From a virus: a stretch of DNA of 64,000 bases. Every line of letters begins with the position of its first letter. Position 1 is the stretch's first letter. Location of the stretch: positions 62,001 through 126,000 of the IMG/VR virus record IMGVR_UViG_3300047496_000204; one strand, given 5' to 3'. Positions 15,630 to 25,297 of this stretch are shown in pieces. The notes beneath the pieces are model-generated. The model had not been told where the DNA came from. It saw only the letters and a list, made by a program, of their open reading frames with translations, and did not search any database. Made by a program: the position numbers and the translations under genes.

Positions 15630-16261
15630 ATACCGATTTTGCTCTTAAAAAAACGCCAGCAATGGCCAGACGCATTATAGAACTATCAGAAGTTTTTGAC
15701 CTTAATATTGATCCTGCCATAAAAGAATTGGCCAGGGAAAATCTGATAACAGAAGTCGATTTTGAAGGTTATAATTTTACCTCAGAACAAAAACGAATGG
15801 TACAAAAGTTAATTGATTACAACTTTAGAGCCATTATGCCATTAGAAACCGATGTAATTATGGCTGCTGCTAATATAGCCAATATAAAAACGGTAGTAGT
15901 CAATTCTATTATTGATTTTGGAGATGAATACAAAAATAAAATCATATATAAACAGTTTTCTTCGGTAATACCTAAGGATTATTCTGATTTTGCTAAAGCC
16001 CATAGAGATGGCATACTAATACTACCTGCCATTCTTCCGGGTTACATATCTATTTTAACAAGCGATTTCTACAAAACAATTTTTGTTACAGCGTCGTCAT
16101 CAAAGTCTCCATTAGTCAGAGCACTATTTCCAAATTATGAAGAAAAAATGCTTATTAGTGACAAGCAGTATGCTGATTTCCCAAAAAAACAACTTGGTCT
16201 CAACAACGATAATAACAAAAATTTAGGATTCTTGGTAAACATTATAAATAATGAATGCTGA
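15626..16261 (+). CDS. degenerate helicase-like protein, 211 aa
   Basis: GTG start overlapping the previous stop, with GGAG upstream. Residues about 58-90 (FTSEQKRMVQKLIDYNFRAI) look like a Q-motif helix and first strand of an SF2 motor, but the expected GxGKT loop is replaced by PLETD, so ATP binding would be lost. With 15009 it could be a split, inactive relative of a phage SNF2-like helicase. Inference only. Confidence 0.4.
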   Translation: MNTDFALKKTPAMARRIIELSEVFDLNIDPAIKELARENLITEVDFEGYNFTSEQKRMVQKLIDYNFRAIMPLETDVIMAAANIANIKTVVVNSIIDFGDEYKNKIIYKQFSSVIPKDYSDFAKAHRDGILILPAILPGYISILTSDFYKTIFVTASSSKSPLVRALFPNYEEKMLISDKQYADFPKKQLGLNNDNNKNLGFLVNIINNEC

Positions 16262-16833
16262 TCAAAGAATTATATGGTGTCAAAGCACATAAACAGGAAT
16301 GGCCTGTATTAACCACAAATAAATATTTAGATGCTAACAATCTAAAGAACTATATGCAGAAATTAGGTTTTAGTTATGTAAATGGTGGACTTTATTCAGA
16401 AGTTTTTACCGATAATAAAAATATAGTAAAAATATTTAGAGACAACGATTTTGCTTATAGAGATTTTATTAAATATTGTAATGAAAATAGAAATAATCCC
16501 GCTCTTCCAAAATTTAAAGGAAAAGCGGTAAGATTAACTTCAAATGTTAGAATGATACGAATGGAGATATTATCACCGGTTCCATCGAATTATTCAGATG
16601 ATTATAGAGTTATCATGAATTACTATTATGGAATTTATTCTTATTATACTTCTGGTTCCGGAAGGTATCCCATTAAATTAACCGATTTAAGCAGACCTAT
16701 GAGAATATTTATGATAACGCTCAAAGACCTTAGAGATTATAATAAAGATTATTTTATGGATTTACACCAAGGGAACGTAATGATGCGGGGCGATCAACCC
16801 GTAATTATTGATCCGTATGCAATGGTAAATTAA
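16255..16833 (+). CDS. protein-kinase-like fold protein
   Basis: 192 aa. Glycine-rich loop region (NGGLYSEVFTDNKNIVKIF, with a Lys in the VKIF strand) and catalytic-loop-like MDLHQGNVMM followed by VIIDPYA, as in aminoglycoside-kinase/RIO-type folds. It shares the layout FKGKAVRLTSNVRMIRMEIL with the 38529 protein (FRGSPAKLTDNAKMIRIERL), so the two are paralogues. Its N-terminus MLIKELYG resembles the packaging tag weakly. Substrate unknown. Confidence 0.65.
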   Translation: MLIKELYGVKAHKQEWPVLTTNKYLDANNLKNYMQKLGFSYVNGGLYSEVFTDNKNIVKIFRDNDFAYRDFIKYCNENRNNPALPKFKGKAVRLTSNVRMIRMEILSPVPSNYSDDYRVIMNYYYGIYSYYTSGSGRYPIKLTDLSRPMRIFMITLKDLRDYNKDYFMDLHQGNVMMRGDQPVIIDPYAMVN

Positions 16834-16892
16834 ATTGAAAAAATCGACCATTTCGAGTATTATTTGATGATAATTTAACTGGTATTGATTTA

Positions 16893-18359
16893 GTGATAGC
16901 GACAATAGTAATAAAAGATCAAGTAAACGTAAAAATTACAGGTTTAGACCCAGAACTTAGAAGGAAAATTGTAGCATCTTCTAAATATATGGTTCCTCAT
17001 GCTTTTCATACCGATAAGTATAAAATGGGACGATGGGATGGAAAAGTAGCTTTTGCTACTATTGGTGGTGGCACATTCATCAATATGTTAGATAAAATTC
17101 TCCCAATGATAATTGGTGCTGGTTATGATATTGAAATTGATGATAAACGACCAGCGTATAATTTCTATTTTCCTGAAATATCGGAAGAAATATTTTCTGA
17201 TACCTTGTGGCCAGAAGGCCATGACCGTGCAGGAGAACCAATTATTCTGCGGGATTATCAAGTTAAGGCGATAACTAGCTATTTGCGTTATAATCAATCA
17301 ATTATCCCCATTGCAACTGGCGCAGGTAAAACGATTATATGTGCGGGATTATCCAAACTTACTGAACCATATGGTAGAAGTCTTTGTATTGTTCCGTCCA
17401 AAGACTTAGTTATACAAACCGAAGAAGATTACAAAAATCTTCGGCTAGATACTGGTGTATGGTTTGGAGACAGAAAAGAAGACGGGCATACCCATACTAT
17501 AGCAACATGGCAATCTCTTGGCGTGTTTGATAAAAATAGTAAGAAATATGATGCTGGAAGCAATTTCTCACTCTTTCTTAAAGATGTGGTTTGTGTAATT
17601 TCCGATGAGGCGCATGGAGCATCAGCAACCATCTTACAAAATTTGTTGACGGGGCCGATGGCGAATATTCCTATTAGAATTGGTATGACTGGAACAATTC
17701 CAAAGGAAGAATATCTTCAAGTATCCTTGGAATGTGCCATTGGTAAAATTCAAACAGAAAATCAGGTCATAACAAAAGATTTACAAGAACGAAAAGTCTT
17801 GTCTGATTGCGAAGTAAAAATAGTTCAATTGCAAGATGAAGAATTTGATTTTGCTACTTACGATGCTGAACATGATTTCCTAATTTCTGATGAAGATCGT
17901 TTGAATTGGATAGCCGCATATTGTAAAAAGATAGTTGCAGAAAGCGGGAACACTCTTGTAATCGTGGACAGAATAAAAACTGGTAATTATTTAGTAAATG
18001 CTATTGGAGACGACGCAGTGTTCATTAATAGTACAGTAAAAACTAAGGATAGAAAGCGAGAGTATAAAGAATTTGGAGATGTTAACGGGAAAATACTTAT
18101 TGGCACACCTGGATGTATAGCAACTGGAGTAAATATAGTCAGAATATACAACCTTGTTATTATTGAACTGGGCACAAGTTTTACTAGAACTATTCAGTCA
18201 GCGGGGCGTGTTTTGCGTAGAGGCAAGGATAAAAACTATGCTATTATTCATGATATTTATTCTAACTTAAAGTATTCCAAAAAACATTTAGCAAAAAGAA
18301 AGGGTTTTTATATAGAAGCAGGTTTCCCAGTTGAAAGTATAAAAATAAAATATTTATGA
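16893..18359 (+). CDS. uvsW: UvsW-like SF2 recombination helicase
   Basis: 488 aa, GTG start. N-terminal substrate-binding domain (about residues 1-110), then the SF2 motor: Q-region LRDYQVKAI, Walker A ATGAGKT (about 141), DEAH box SDEAHG (about 238), motif III GMTGT and motif VI QSAGRVLRRG. T4 UvsW remodels branched recombination and origin intermediates and helps switch replication mode. The next gene overlaps its stop and is a homing endonuclease. Confidence 0.9.
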   Translation: MIATIVIKDQVNVKITGLDPELRRKIVASSKYMVPHAFHTDKYKMGRWDGKVAFATIGGGTFINMLDKILPMIIGAGYDIEIDDKRPAYNFYFPEISEEIFSDTLWPEGHDRAGEPIILRDYQVKAITSYLRYNQSIIPIATGAGKTIICAGLSKLTEPYGRSLCIVPSKDLVIQTEEDYKNLRLDTGVWFGDRKEDGHTHTIATWQSLGVFDKNSKKYDAGSNFSLFLKDVVCVISDEAHGASATILQNLLTGPMANIPIRIGMTGTIPKEEYLQVSLECAIGKIQTENQVITKDLQERKVLSDCEVKIVQLQDEEFDFATYDAEHDFLISDEDRLNWIAAYCKKIVAESGNTLVIVDRIKTGNYLVNAIGDDAVFINSTVKTKDRKREYKEFGDVNGKILIGTPGCIATGVNIVRIYNLVIIELGTSFTRTIQSAGRVLRRGKDKNYAIIHDIYSNLKYSKKHLAKRKGFYIEAGFPVESIKIKYL

Positions 18360-20107
18360 ATGCATTTACAGAGAAAGAAAAAGATGAACTTAAAACTATT
18401 TTTAAGCAGGTAAAGCATTGGCAAAAAATAAAGAAAATTATTTCTTTTGAGTGTTCTCAAGAAGATGCTTATAATATAATTTATCCTGATATTTCATCGA
18501 CTAGTGAATGCGGAAAGTCGAAGACATTCATTAGCCTGTCTGTTGGTTATACTTTTTGTGGAACAACTAGAGGAGATAATCGTTGTCAATGTGCGATAAA
18601 AACGATGGTAGAAAAAGTTGCCAAAGCTAGAAATAATTTAACAGAAGAACAAAAAACGGAAATCCATGAAAAGTACAAAAATTCTATGTTGGCTATTTAT
18701 GGTACAGATAATATATTTAAGGACAAAAATTTTATTGAAAAAAATAAATTCAGTTGGACTGAGGAATCTTCAAATAAAAGAAAAATGACTAACCTAGAGA
18801 AGTATGGAGTAGAGAATCCTCGTCAAAATATTTATGTAAGCGATAAAATAAAAAAAACTTGTTTAGATCGATATGGAACGGAAAACCCGCTATCAAGTGA
18901 TATTGTAAAAGAAAAAGTAAAGAGTACAATGGAAAAAAAATACGGGGAAACTATTCCTGCCAGAATTCCATCTGTAATGAAAAAGACAAAAACAACAAAT
19001 TTGGAAAAATATGGCGTGGAAAATGTATCCTATTCACCAGAAATTATTGAAAAGATTAGAGAAGTCTTAATAGAAAAATATAAAAAAAGAGTATTGGAGA
19101 GAATTAATAAAGATTTTATACTAATTGATGATTATAAAGGAGTTTGTATTGATCATAAATATATCAGATATTCTATGCAATGCAAAAAATGTAGTAGTGT
19201 ATCTGATTATATAATAGCAAATGAAATAAATCCTATATGTAGAATATGTACCCCGATAGGATCGGGTGGTGAACAAGCTATATATGACTGGTTATTAAGC
19301 GAAGGTTTTCATACAGTCACACGGCATAACCGACAAATAATTAAACCGTTTGAACTAGACTTGGTGATAGAAGACAAAAAAATAGCAATTGAATATTGTG
19401 GTTTATATTGGCATTCCGAAGAATTCATAGATAAATTTTATCATAAAAATAAGCTTCAAATAACAAATGCCGCTGGCTATAGATTAATTACTATATTTGA
19501 AGATGAATGGTTAAGTAATACTGAAGCAACAAAAAATAGATTACGCCATATATTAGGAAAAACTAATAAGAAGTTATTTGCTAGAAAAACAAAATTATCA
19601 AAAATATCATGTGAAGAAATCGGAGAATTTTTAGATAAACATCATCTACAAAAAACTTGTAATGCATCAATAAACTATTGTTTAAAAAATATTGATAATG
19701 ATGTAGTGGCAGTAATGAATTTTTCCAAAGCTAGATTTTCCAAGAATACAGAGGCATGGGAGTTAGTGCGATTTGCGTCTGATGGGTTAGTGGTTGGAGG
19801 AGCACAGAAACTATTCAGTGCTTTCATCAAGGATTATCATCCTAAAAAAATAATATCATATGCAGATTTGCGATGGAGTAATGGAAAATTATATGAAATA
19901 CTTGGATTTGACTTGATAAGTATAACATCTCCGAATTATTGGTATTTCAAGAATCTACAGCGTCTCAATAGAATGCGTTTTATGAAATCTAAACTAATAA
20001 AAGACGGTTATGATAGTTCATTAACAGAAAGTGTAATTATGAAAAGTAAAGGATATAACAAAATTTGGGATTGTGGTAGTCTAAAATATGAATGGAAATA
20101 TCGATGA
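18356..20107 (+). CDS. EDxHD-type homing endonuclease
   Basis: 583 aa. Residues about 130-240 hold repeated LEKYGVENP-type modules (DNA-binding), then an uncertain Cys pair region, then a Vsr-like nuclease core with FELDLVIEDKKIAIEYCGLYWHSEE split over positions about 341-363, the hallmark of the I-Bth0305I (EDxHD) family. The C-terminal 170 residues resemble a GNAT-like tail seen with these enzymes. Free-standing, overlapping uvsW by 4 nt. A paralogue sits after gp41 (52161). Confidence 0.82.
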   Translation: MNAFTEKEKDELKTIFKQVKHWQKIKKIISFECSQEDAYNIIYPDISSTSECGKSKTFISLSVGYTFCGTTRGDNRCQCAIKTMVEKVAKARNNLTEEQKTEIHEKYKNSMLAIYGTDNIFKDKNFIEKNKFSWTEESSNKRKMTNLEKYGVENPRQNIYVSDKIKKTCLDRYGTENPLSSDIVKEKVKSTMEKKYGETIPARIPSVMKKTKTTNLEKYGVENVSYSPEIIEKIREVLIEKYKKRVLERINKDFILIDDYKGVCIDHKYIRYSMQCKKCSSVSDYIIANEINPICRICTPIGSGGEQAIYDWLLSEGFHTVTRHNRQIIKPFELDLVIEDKKIAIEYCGLYWHSEEFIDKFYHKNKLQITNAAGYRLITIFEDEWLSNTEATKNRLRHILGKTNKKLFARKTKLSKISCEEIGEFLDKHHLQKTCNASINYCLKNIDNDVVAVMNFSKARFSKNTEAWELVRFASDGLVVGGAQKLFSAFIKDYHPKKIISYADLRWSNGKLYEILGFDLISITSPNYWYFKNLQRLNRMRFMKSKLIKDGYDSSLTESVIMKSKGYNKIWDCGSLKYEWKYR

Positions 20108-20907
20108 AAAATATAGTTTTCTTCATTACCCATAAAACGTTATCGCTGAAGCATGCAAATGCTACCTTCTACTCAATGTCCAAACAAGATATTAGAGATA
20201 CTGCTAATTTCGATGTTCTTTACATCTATAATACGCATGAAGATGAACTATCCAATGAAAACCTGTTAGAGTTATACAAAAAATATGATCTAGCTCGGTT
20301 CTTCAACAGTGTGGAAATATTTCCTTACGACAAAAACACCCATAAATCACTTGGTGGTGATACACATGCTATAAGAACGTTTATGCAACAACGATACTTG
20401 GCAGATGATCGCTACCTAATGCTTAAGTCTGATTGCGTATTGTCGAAGAATTATTTTGATGAAATATTACATATTGGGCCGGGATTGATTAGTTTCATTG
20501 CGCCTTTTATCTGCGCTAAAGAACGTTTAACCGACGAAGAGATTTTTGAGTATGCTGAAAGGGATCGATATATCCCTTCCGACTCTATCACATTTTTTGT
20601 AGAGGATCAGTTCAACTCTCCTAATAACGATTTCAATAATCGTCCTGGTGTGAATGTGACTGATCATGAAATCAAGTTTACCTCTTGTTATGTTATAACA
20701 GATTTCTCTGCTCATTTTATAAGTGTAGAATTAGCAAGTAAGATGAATATCAATACACAATCATGGGGCGGTGTAAAATTTTATCTATTAGCTCCGTTCT
20801 TTATAGGAACTGATCGTTGTTTTGTGATACACAAATACCACGATATAATTTCCGAAAATAGAAGCACAGACAGAGAAGGGCCAGTCAAAACTTGGCTAAA
20901 AAGTTAA
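20104..20907 (+). CDS. glycosyltransferase-like protein, 267 aa
   Basis: Start at MKNIVFFITHKTLSL, overlapping the endonuclease stop. Early strand MKNIVFFITHKT and acidic YLMLKSDCVL fit a GT-A type fold, though no full signature is present. With the next two genes (methyltransferase and another glycosyltransferase-like protein) it forms a glycan or surface-modification set. Donor and acceptor unknown. Confidence 0.5.
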   Translation: MKNIVFFITHKTLSLKHANATFYSMSKQDIRDTANFDVLYIYNTHEDELSNENLLELYKKYDLARFFNSVEIFPYDKNTHKSLGGDTHAIRTFMQQRYLADDRYLMLKSDCVLSKNYFDEILHIGPGLISFIAPFICAKERLTDEEIFEYAERDRYIPSDSITFFVEDQFNSPNNDFNNRPGVNVTDHEIKFTSCYVITDFSAHFISVELASKMNINTQSWGGVKFYLLAPFFIGTDRCFVIHKYHDIISENRSTDREGPVKTWLKS

Positions 20908-20908
20908 T

Positions 20909-21613
20909 ATGACAAATCTTTACAATAACTCATCTGATATTCACGCAAATCAAAACATTTACGATAGTTTTAACAATTTCATATTCTCCAAAGATCGAAA
21001 TGTCTTTAACAAACTCCATAGTAAGTTCTGGTTCTATGGAATGACCAAGCATCTTCATGGTGATATAGTTGAGTGTGGCGTATTTAAAGGTTCTGGTCTC
21101 CTAAGTTGGTTGAAGATCATAGATATTTACGAACCGAGAAGTATCAAAAAAGTTATGGGTTTTGATTTCTTCGATTCGACATTCGTAGATAATATGGTGG
21201 ATGGAGTTGATAAAGACACCATGGCACAAGTTTTTGACCGCTGCAAAGAGTTAAGCAACGATGATATATCTATGGAAGGAATTCGTCATAAGATTCTTAA
21301 TGCTGGATTTGACGAAAGTAAGTTTGAGCTTATCCAAGGAGATATCGCGCTGACTTCCGGAAAAATAATTGGTAATCGTCCTGGATTCAGGATTAGTATT
21401 CTCTATTTGGATATGGATTTGGAAAAACCTACATACGATGCCTTAGACACAATGTGGGAACGTGTTGTTCCGGGTGGTGTCGTGGTTTTTGATGAATATG
21501 CTTACCATAGTTGGAGTGAATCCAATGCCGTAGACCGGTTTCTTAAAGAAAAGGGGCTCACTCTTATCAAAATGAACATTGCCGCCCCAACAGCTTACAT
21601 AATCAAGGAATAA
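20909..21613 (+). CDS. TylF/MycF-type O-methyltransferase
   Basis: 234 aa. SAM-binding motif GDIVECGVFKGSG (about residues 50-62), acidic strand LYLDMDLEKPTYDAL and VVPGGVVVFDEYAYHSW are typical of macrocin-O-methyltransferase-like sugar methyltransferases, including the metal-binding Asp residues. Placed between two glycosyltransferase-like genes, it may methylate a sugar on a glycan or on phage DNA. Confidence 0.8.
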   Translation: MTNLYNNSSDIHANQNIYDSFNNFIFSKDRNVFNKLHSKFWFYGMTKHLHGDIVECGVFKGSGLLSWLKIIDIYEPRSIKKVMGFDFFDSTFVDNMVDGVDKDTMAQVFDRCKELSNDDISMEGIRHKILNAGFDESKFELIQGDIALTSGKIIGNRPGFRISILYLDMDLEKPTYDALDTMWERVVPGGVVVFDEYAYHSWSESNAVDRFLKEKGLTLIKMNIAAPTAYIIKE

Positions 21614-21615
21614 CT

Positions 21616-22335
21616 ATGTCAGAAATGAACGATTTTAAGATTGCTATTCTTTTACTTGGTAATATAAGAACTTGGGAAAGTTGTAAAGAAAGTTTTCAAC
21701 AGACTTTTGGAATGCTTAACGCGGATGTATTTGTTGATACTTATGATCTACGCTATGGATATCATCCTTACATTAACGGCCGATTTGAGGGAGATGATGA
21801 ATTACTTACTCCTGATCAAATTAAAATTATGTTTGAAGGTATTAACGTAGTCAACTTCAATATAGATAGTGCCGAAGAAAGACATGCTTATTATAACTCG
21901 ACGGTAAATACATTACATCCAAATTTTCAAAACATGGAAAATTGTTTCGCACAAAGTGTTAAATTGGTCAACGCTTTTATTCCAGTAATGCATACGGAAT
22001 ATGTTGACGGAAAAGAATATGATATCATCATTAAGACACGTTGTGATATGGTATACAATCCAGTCAATTTCTCGCAGATTTTGAATAAGGTAATTATAGA
22101 TAGTGGAAATGTATATCCAAATGATTGTATCATTATGTCTGACAGAGATACTATGTTTAACATCGCCAAAATGATGCATGCGGAGTATTTTATTCCTGAA
22201 TTAGGATCAGATACGCATGAAGTTCCTCCACATCGGTTACTTCAACGAGCCGTTGAAAAACTAGAATTGGAGTTTGACGCTCAGAAAATCATGGATTATG
22301 TGATGCGGAGAAATAACATACCTCAACGGTATTAG
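21616..22335 (+). CDS. glycosyltransferase-like protein, 239 aa
   Basis: IAILLLGNIRTWESCKESF at the start and YDIIIKTRCDMVYNP (about residues 134-148) match the pattern of GT-A-like proteins with an RxDM acidic motif found in polysaccharide clusters and large phages. Last gene of the three-gene glycan set. Acceptor unknown. Confidence 0.6.
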   Translation: MSEMNDFKIAILLLGNIRTWESCKESFQQTFGMLNADVFVDTYDLRYGYHPYINGRFEGDDELLTPDQIKIMFEGINVVNFNIDSAEERHAYYNSTVNTLHPNFQNMENCFAQSVKLVNAFIPVMHTEYVDGKEYDIIIKTRCDMVYNPVNFSQILNKVIIDSGNVYPNDCIIMSDRDTMFNIAKMMHAEYFIPELGSDTHEVPPHRLLQRAVEKLELEFDAQKIMDYVMRRNNIPQRY

Positions 22336-22440
22336 TGAAATATTATCACGATAATTCAGATTGCAAATATATATTGCAATCAATAAAATAGAATTGTATT
22401 ATCCCTTTGATTCTATACAGAATATTATTAAAGGAGCCAA

Positions 22441-22944
22441 TTGCAAATACTTACCCCAGAAAATGAGCCGTTTGAGATGTCGGCTATGCCTAATTTAGTT
22501 GATGATTTACGATATTGTGTGTTAGATTATTCAGATCAGAACAATGTAGATTTTATTTGGATTCCAGTTTTTTATTTGGATGTATTCCCTAGACCTGCGG
22601 CTGATCTTCAGATTGGACCATATCGCATACAAATGCCTCTAGATTGGAGTGTTATTATTGCTGATAAACATCTTGGAAATATGGAGATCATAGAGCTAAA
22701 ACACCTGAATGATCGTGAATTCGAAGTTTTTGTATTGAATCCGATCACTGGTTATATCCCACAATTTTGTGAAATCACTATCCAGAATGTCTTTCCAGAC
22801 GTGACTTGGCATATTCCTAAACTTAAAAGAGGGCATATTTTAGCAGTTCCTTTGATTTCTGGTCCGTGTCCTCCTTGTGCTTTTTTTGTCAAAGACACAA
22901 ATAAGCTTCCCGATAATCTAGATATTAGTAAGGTATTTGCGTAG
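22441..22944 (+). CDS. conserved phage protein of unknown function, 167 aa
   Basis: TTG start with AAGGAG 5 nt upstream. Beta-rich with LQIGPYRIQMPLDWSVIIAD and WHIPKLKRGHILAVPL. I believe similar proteins occur in T4-like phages of aquatic hosts but cannot assign a role. The 105-nt gap before it contains an 8-bp GATTGCAA inverted repeat. Confidence 0.6.
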   Translation: MQILTPENEPFEMSAMPNLVDDLRYCVLDYSDQNNVDFIWIPVFYLDVFPRPAADLQIGPYRIQMPLDWSVIIADKHLGNMEIIELKHLNDREFEVFVLNPITGYIPQFCEITIQNVFPDVTWHIPKLKRGHILAVPLISGPCPPCAFFVKDTNKLPDNLDISKVFA

Positions 22945-22951
22945 ATAAATA
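22945..22951 (+). promoter_or_regulatory. T4-type late promoter (ATAAATA)
   Basis: GATAAATAG just after the 22944 stop. Confidence 0.5.
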
Positions 22952-22954
22952 GAT

Positions 22955-22990
22955 ATGATCATACCTGATCTCGGATCATACCACCTATGA
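22955..22990 (+). CDS. 11-aa leader ORF
   Basis: ATG 3 nt after the late element; codes MIIPDLGSYHL and its TGA overlaps the ATG of the 22987 gene (CTATGA). With no SD site before 22987, coupling through this mini-ORF is the simplest way to start that gene. Confidence 0.35.
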   Translation: MIIPDLGSYHL

Positions 22991-23394
22991 AAATTTCAGA
23001 TTTATATGGTAAATTTGTAAAACATGACGGAATAATTTACATTCTTTTATTTTTGGCCATAATTTCAGCATTCGCCGCTGGTTTAAATTTCGACAAATTA
23101 CAAAATTGGACGGTAAAAGCTTATTCTACTTCAATACAAAATAAAAAGGATATTATACAAAATCATACTGAAACAACTATAACCAATATTCAAGTTGCTA
23201 AAAACACATCTATAATTCAGCAAAACGCAGCACAGACCAATATACAAATAGCTAAAAATGCCACCCAAACTCATAAAGATCAAGATGTGACAATCGAAGA
23301 ACTTCGGAAAACTAAATTAGCTATCTCTAAACTTGAAGGAGAAATGGTTATTTTACAAGCAGAAGTTTCACGCAAAAAACGACCATTGCTTTAG
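22987..23394 (+). CDS. single-TM coiled-coil protein, 135 aa
   Basis: MKISDLYGKF (tag-like start), one TM helix (about residues 17-35), then an Asn/Thr/Gln-rich heptad region and a final helix ending in RKKRPLL. Layout recalls spanin- or tape-associated membrane coiled coils, but no signature confirms it. Confidence 0.6.
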   Translation: MKISDLYGKFVKHDGIIYILLFLAIISAFAAGLNFDKLQNWTVKAYSTSIQNKKDIIQNHTETTITNIQVAKNTSIIQQNAAQTNIQIAKNATQTHKDQDVTIEELRKTKLAISKLEGEMVILQAEVSRKKRPLL

Positions 23395-23418
23395 TTCGTT
23401 CTGTGTTGCGATTTTTAT

Positions 23419-23631
23419 ATGGTTATTTTGTCTGACGATAAGGTAAAATACGGAATGATAAAAAATCCCGATCCTAAAAATGAACCATCTGATGATGAGA
23501 TATCTGATTTTCTAGCAAAGAATCCAGGACATAGCTGGTATACGGCCAGAGAAAAATTACGAGAACAAGCCTATGGCGGAAGGCCCCCAGGTGGTTTTCA
23601 ATCTTGGGGCGATTATTGGAAAGCATACTAA
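23419..23631 (+). CDS. hypothetical protein, 70 aa
   Basis: Acidic start, then GHSWYTAREKLREQAYGGRPPGG split by a Gly-Pro turn and a Trp/Tyr-rich end. Overlaps the MazG start by one base (TAATG). No family recognised. Confidence 0.55.
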   Translation: MVILSDDKVKYGMIKNPDPKNEPSDDEISDFLAKNPGHSWYTAREKLREQAYGGRPPGGFQSWGDYWKAY

Positions 23632-23939
23632 TGACTGATTTCAAAATTGGTAGCCACAACTGGTCGGGTATAAGCAAGCTTGTAGAAGAAGCGGGCGAGG
23701 TTATGCAAGTCTGTGGAAAGTTGATTGGAACCGGAGGAAAATTAGAGCATTGGGATAATGGTCCTAACCTCAAAGATAGACTTGAAGATGAATTGGCTGA
23801 TTTACTTGCCGCAATAGATTTTGTTAGTAAAATTAACCACTTAGACCAAGAAAAGATAAATGATAGAGTATTCGCAAAATATCAATTATTTTTAGAATGG
23901 CATAAAGCAACAAGAATAAAGGAAGATAAACATGAGTAA
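23631..23939 (+). CDS. mazG: MazG-like nucleotide pyrophosphohydrolase
   Basis: 102 aa. KLVEEAGEVMQVCGK and RLEDELADLLAAIDF give the EExxE and ExxD metal s of the all-alpha NTP pyrophosphatases. Phage MazG proteins hydrolyse dNTPs or alarmone-like nucleotides; the exact substrate cannot be read. Start at MTDFKIG, overlapping the previous stop. Confidence 0.8.
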   Translation: MTDFKIGSHNWSGISKLVEEAGEVMQVCGKLIGTGGKLEHWDNGPNLKDRLEDELADLLAAIDFVSKINHLDQEKINDRVFAKYQLFLEWHKATRIKEDKHE

Positions 23940-24384
23940 GAGAGACATTATCGAAGGTCTTCTTAAAAATCACGACGGATTTTTAGGGACTGGTAACATG
24001 AAAATGGCATCCCGTCAGATTCCACTTTTGATCCGAGCCCTGTTGGATTACGTGGAAGAAATAGATGATCGCAAGTCGGCGCCAGCTAAACAGGCGGAAA
24101 TGGATAATCTTTTGGCTACCATCCGAGAGAAAAATATTACCATTCCACCAGTCTTGGCCGTAGAAGAGCCAGCGAAGCCTTGCCCCCCTTGTGACGTGAC
24201 AGAAACTAATCCTGAACCAGAAAAACGTATTGATTTCGAAGCTTTGAAAACGTCAAAGGACGAAACTTTATATGACTTAGACACGGCTTTAGCTGAAGTT
24301 GAAAAAGCGGAAGAAGAACTTATAAAAGAAGATGCTATAATTGAGGCTGAAGGTAAGCCTGGAAAGACTTCAAAGAAAAAGTGA
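23932..24384 (+). CDS. hypothetical acidic protein, 150 aa
   Basis: Helical N-terminus, a Pro/Cys-rich linker (EPAKPCPPCD) and a Glu/Lys-rich helix at the end. Overlaps MazG. No family recognised. Followed by a large hairpin. Confidence 0.55.
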   Translation: MSKRDIIEGLLKNHDGFLGTGNMKMASRQIPLLIRALLDYVEEIDDRKSAPAKQAEMDNLLATIREKNITIPPVLAVEEPAKPCPPCDVTETNPEPEKRIDFEALKTSKDETLYDLDTALAEVEKAEEELIKEDAIIEAEGKPGKTSKKK

Positions 24385-24392
24385 GTTAACAA

Positions 24393-24428
24393 TTATCCCC
24401 ATGAGAAAATTAAGTCTCATGGGGATAA
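24393..24428 (+). terminator. 14-bp hairpin, terminator-like without U-tract
   Basis: TTATCCCCATGAGA pairs perfectly with TCTCATGGGGATAA across an 8-nt loop, right after the 24384 stop. No U-run follows, so it may protect an mRNA end or mark a processing site rather than terminate. Confidence 0.6.
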
Positions 24429-24507
24429 CCGGAGCAACCAATAGCAGGGAGATGCCATTGAAAATCGTGACTCAATTGTCTACTTCTATTTATAGGAAAA
24501 TTTTATT

Positions 24508-24798
24508 ATGACCGTTTTAGTCTATCATTTCTCCAAAACTTACGAAACTGATCAAGATTTGCGTCGCTTAAAGTTCATTGAATTTGGTGCAGAACTCAGT
24601 GATTTTGTGAATTCAACTCGTGTAAATTATTGTTCATGGCATGAAGCGAAGTTAGAAGATTTAACCTTCACTGTTACCAAATTCTACGAGATCGGTGACA
24701 GAGATGTTGAAATTCAGTTTAGAAAATTATTCCCTCCGGATGAAACACAACCGGGTAAGTGGTATGGAGATTGGGATATTGGCGAACCACAAGCTTGA
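24508..24798 (+). CDS. hypothetical protein, 96 aa
   Basis: Tyr/Phe-rich alpha/beta protein (MTVLVYHFSKTYETDQDL). Overlaps the clamp-loader gene by 20 nt. No family recognised; position suggests a replication accessory role. Confidence 0.55.
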   Translation: MTVLVYHFSKTYETDQDLRRLKFIEFGAELSDFVNSTRVNYCSWHEAKLEDLTFTVTKFYEIGDRDVEIQFRKLFPPDETQPGKWYGDWDIGEPQA

Positions 24799-25297
24799 TA
24801 TTTTCGAGACTTTGAATGCAATAGATAAACACGATCTTGATTTCTACGACAAACTTGAGCCAGAAATCAAGAAAGGATTTGCTGCTCCTGTTGTATTACG
24901 ATGGGCAAGTGCTGTCACGGATGGAAGTGCATCTGAACATTATCTAATCTCGGTCAACGACCGGGCCAATAAAAATTTCTGGGAATTGACTGATCATCCA
25001 GAACTTCAATATAAATTACTCGCATCCTGTGGACTGGGGAGACAGAGCCGTCATCAATGGATTCCCATGGTGGGAAAAGGGAAAAGTGTTGATACGATAA
25101 ACGAATTTTTAAGCGAGTTTTGGCCTGATGCCAATGATTTTGAACTTAAAATTTTGATAAATCAATTCACAGATGATACATTCAGAGAATTCGTTTTGTT
25201 CTCCGGATGCACTCCAGAAAGAATTCAAGAGATTTTAGACGCATATGATCGTTATATCGGAAAATCAATTACAAAATCAAAAAAAAGAAAAACCTAA
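24779..25297 (+). CDS. 62: clamp-loader small subunit, gp62-like
   Basis: 172 aa, TTG start with GGAGAT upstream. The block AAPVVLRWASAVTDG, then NKNFWELTDHPELQYKLL and RHQWIPM follows the pattern of gp62-type sliding-clamp-loader small subunits in distant T4-like phages. gp62 works with gp44 to load the gp45 clamp; neither is in this window. Confidence 0.65.
   Translation: MANHKLDIFETLNAIDKHDLDFYDKLEPEIKKGFAAPVVLRWASAVTDGSASEHYLISVNDRANKNFWELTDHPELQYKLLASCGLGRQSRHQWIPMVGKGKSVDTINEFLSEFWPDANDFELKILINQFTDDTFREFVLFSGCTPERIQEILDAYDRYIGKSITKSKKRKT

Noticed and set aside
16893-18359. group I intron or intein in uvsW
   Set aside because: The ORF is continuous through all helicase motifs; the endonuclease is a separate downstream gene.
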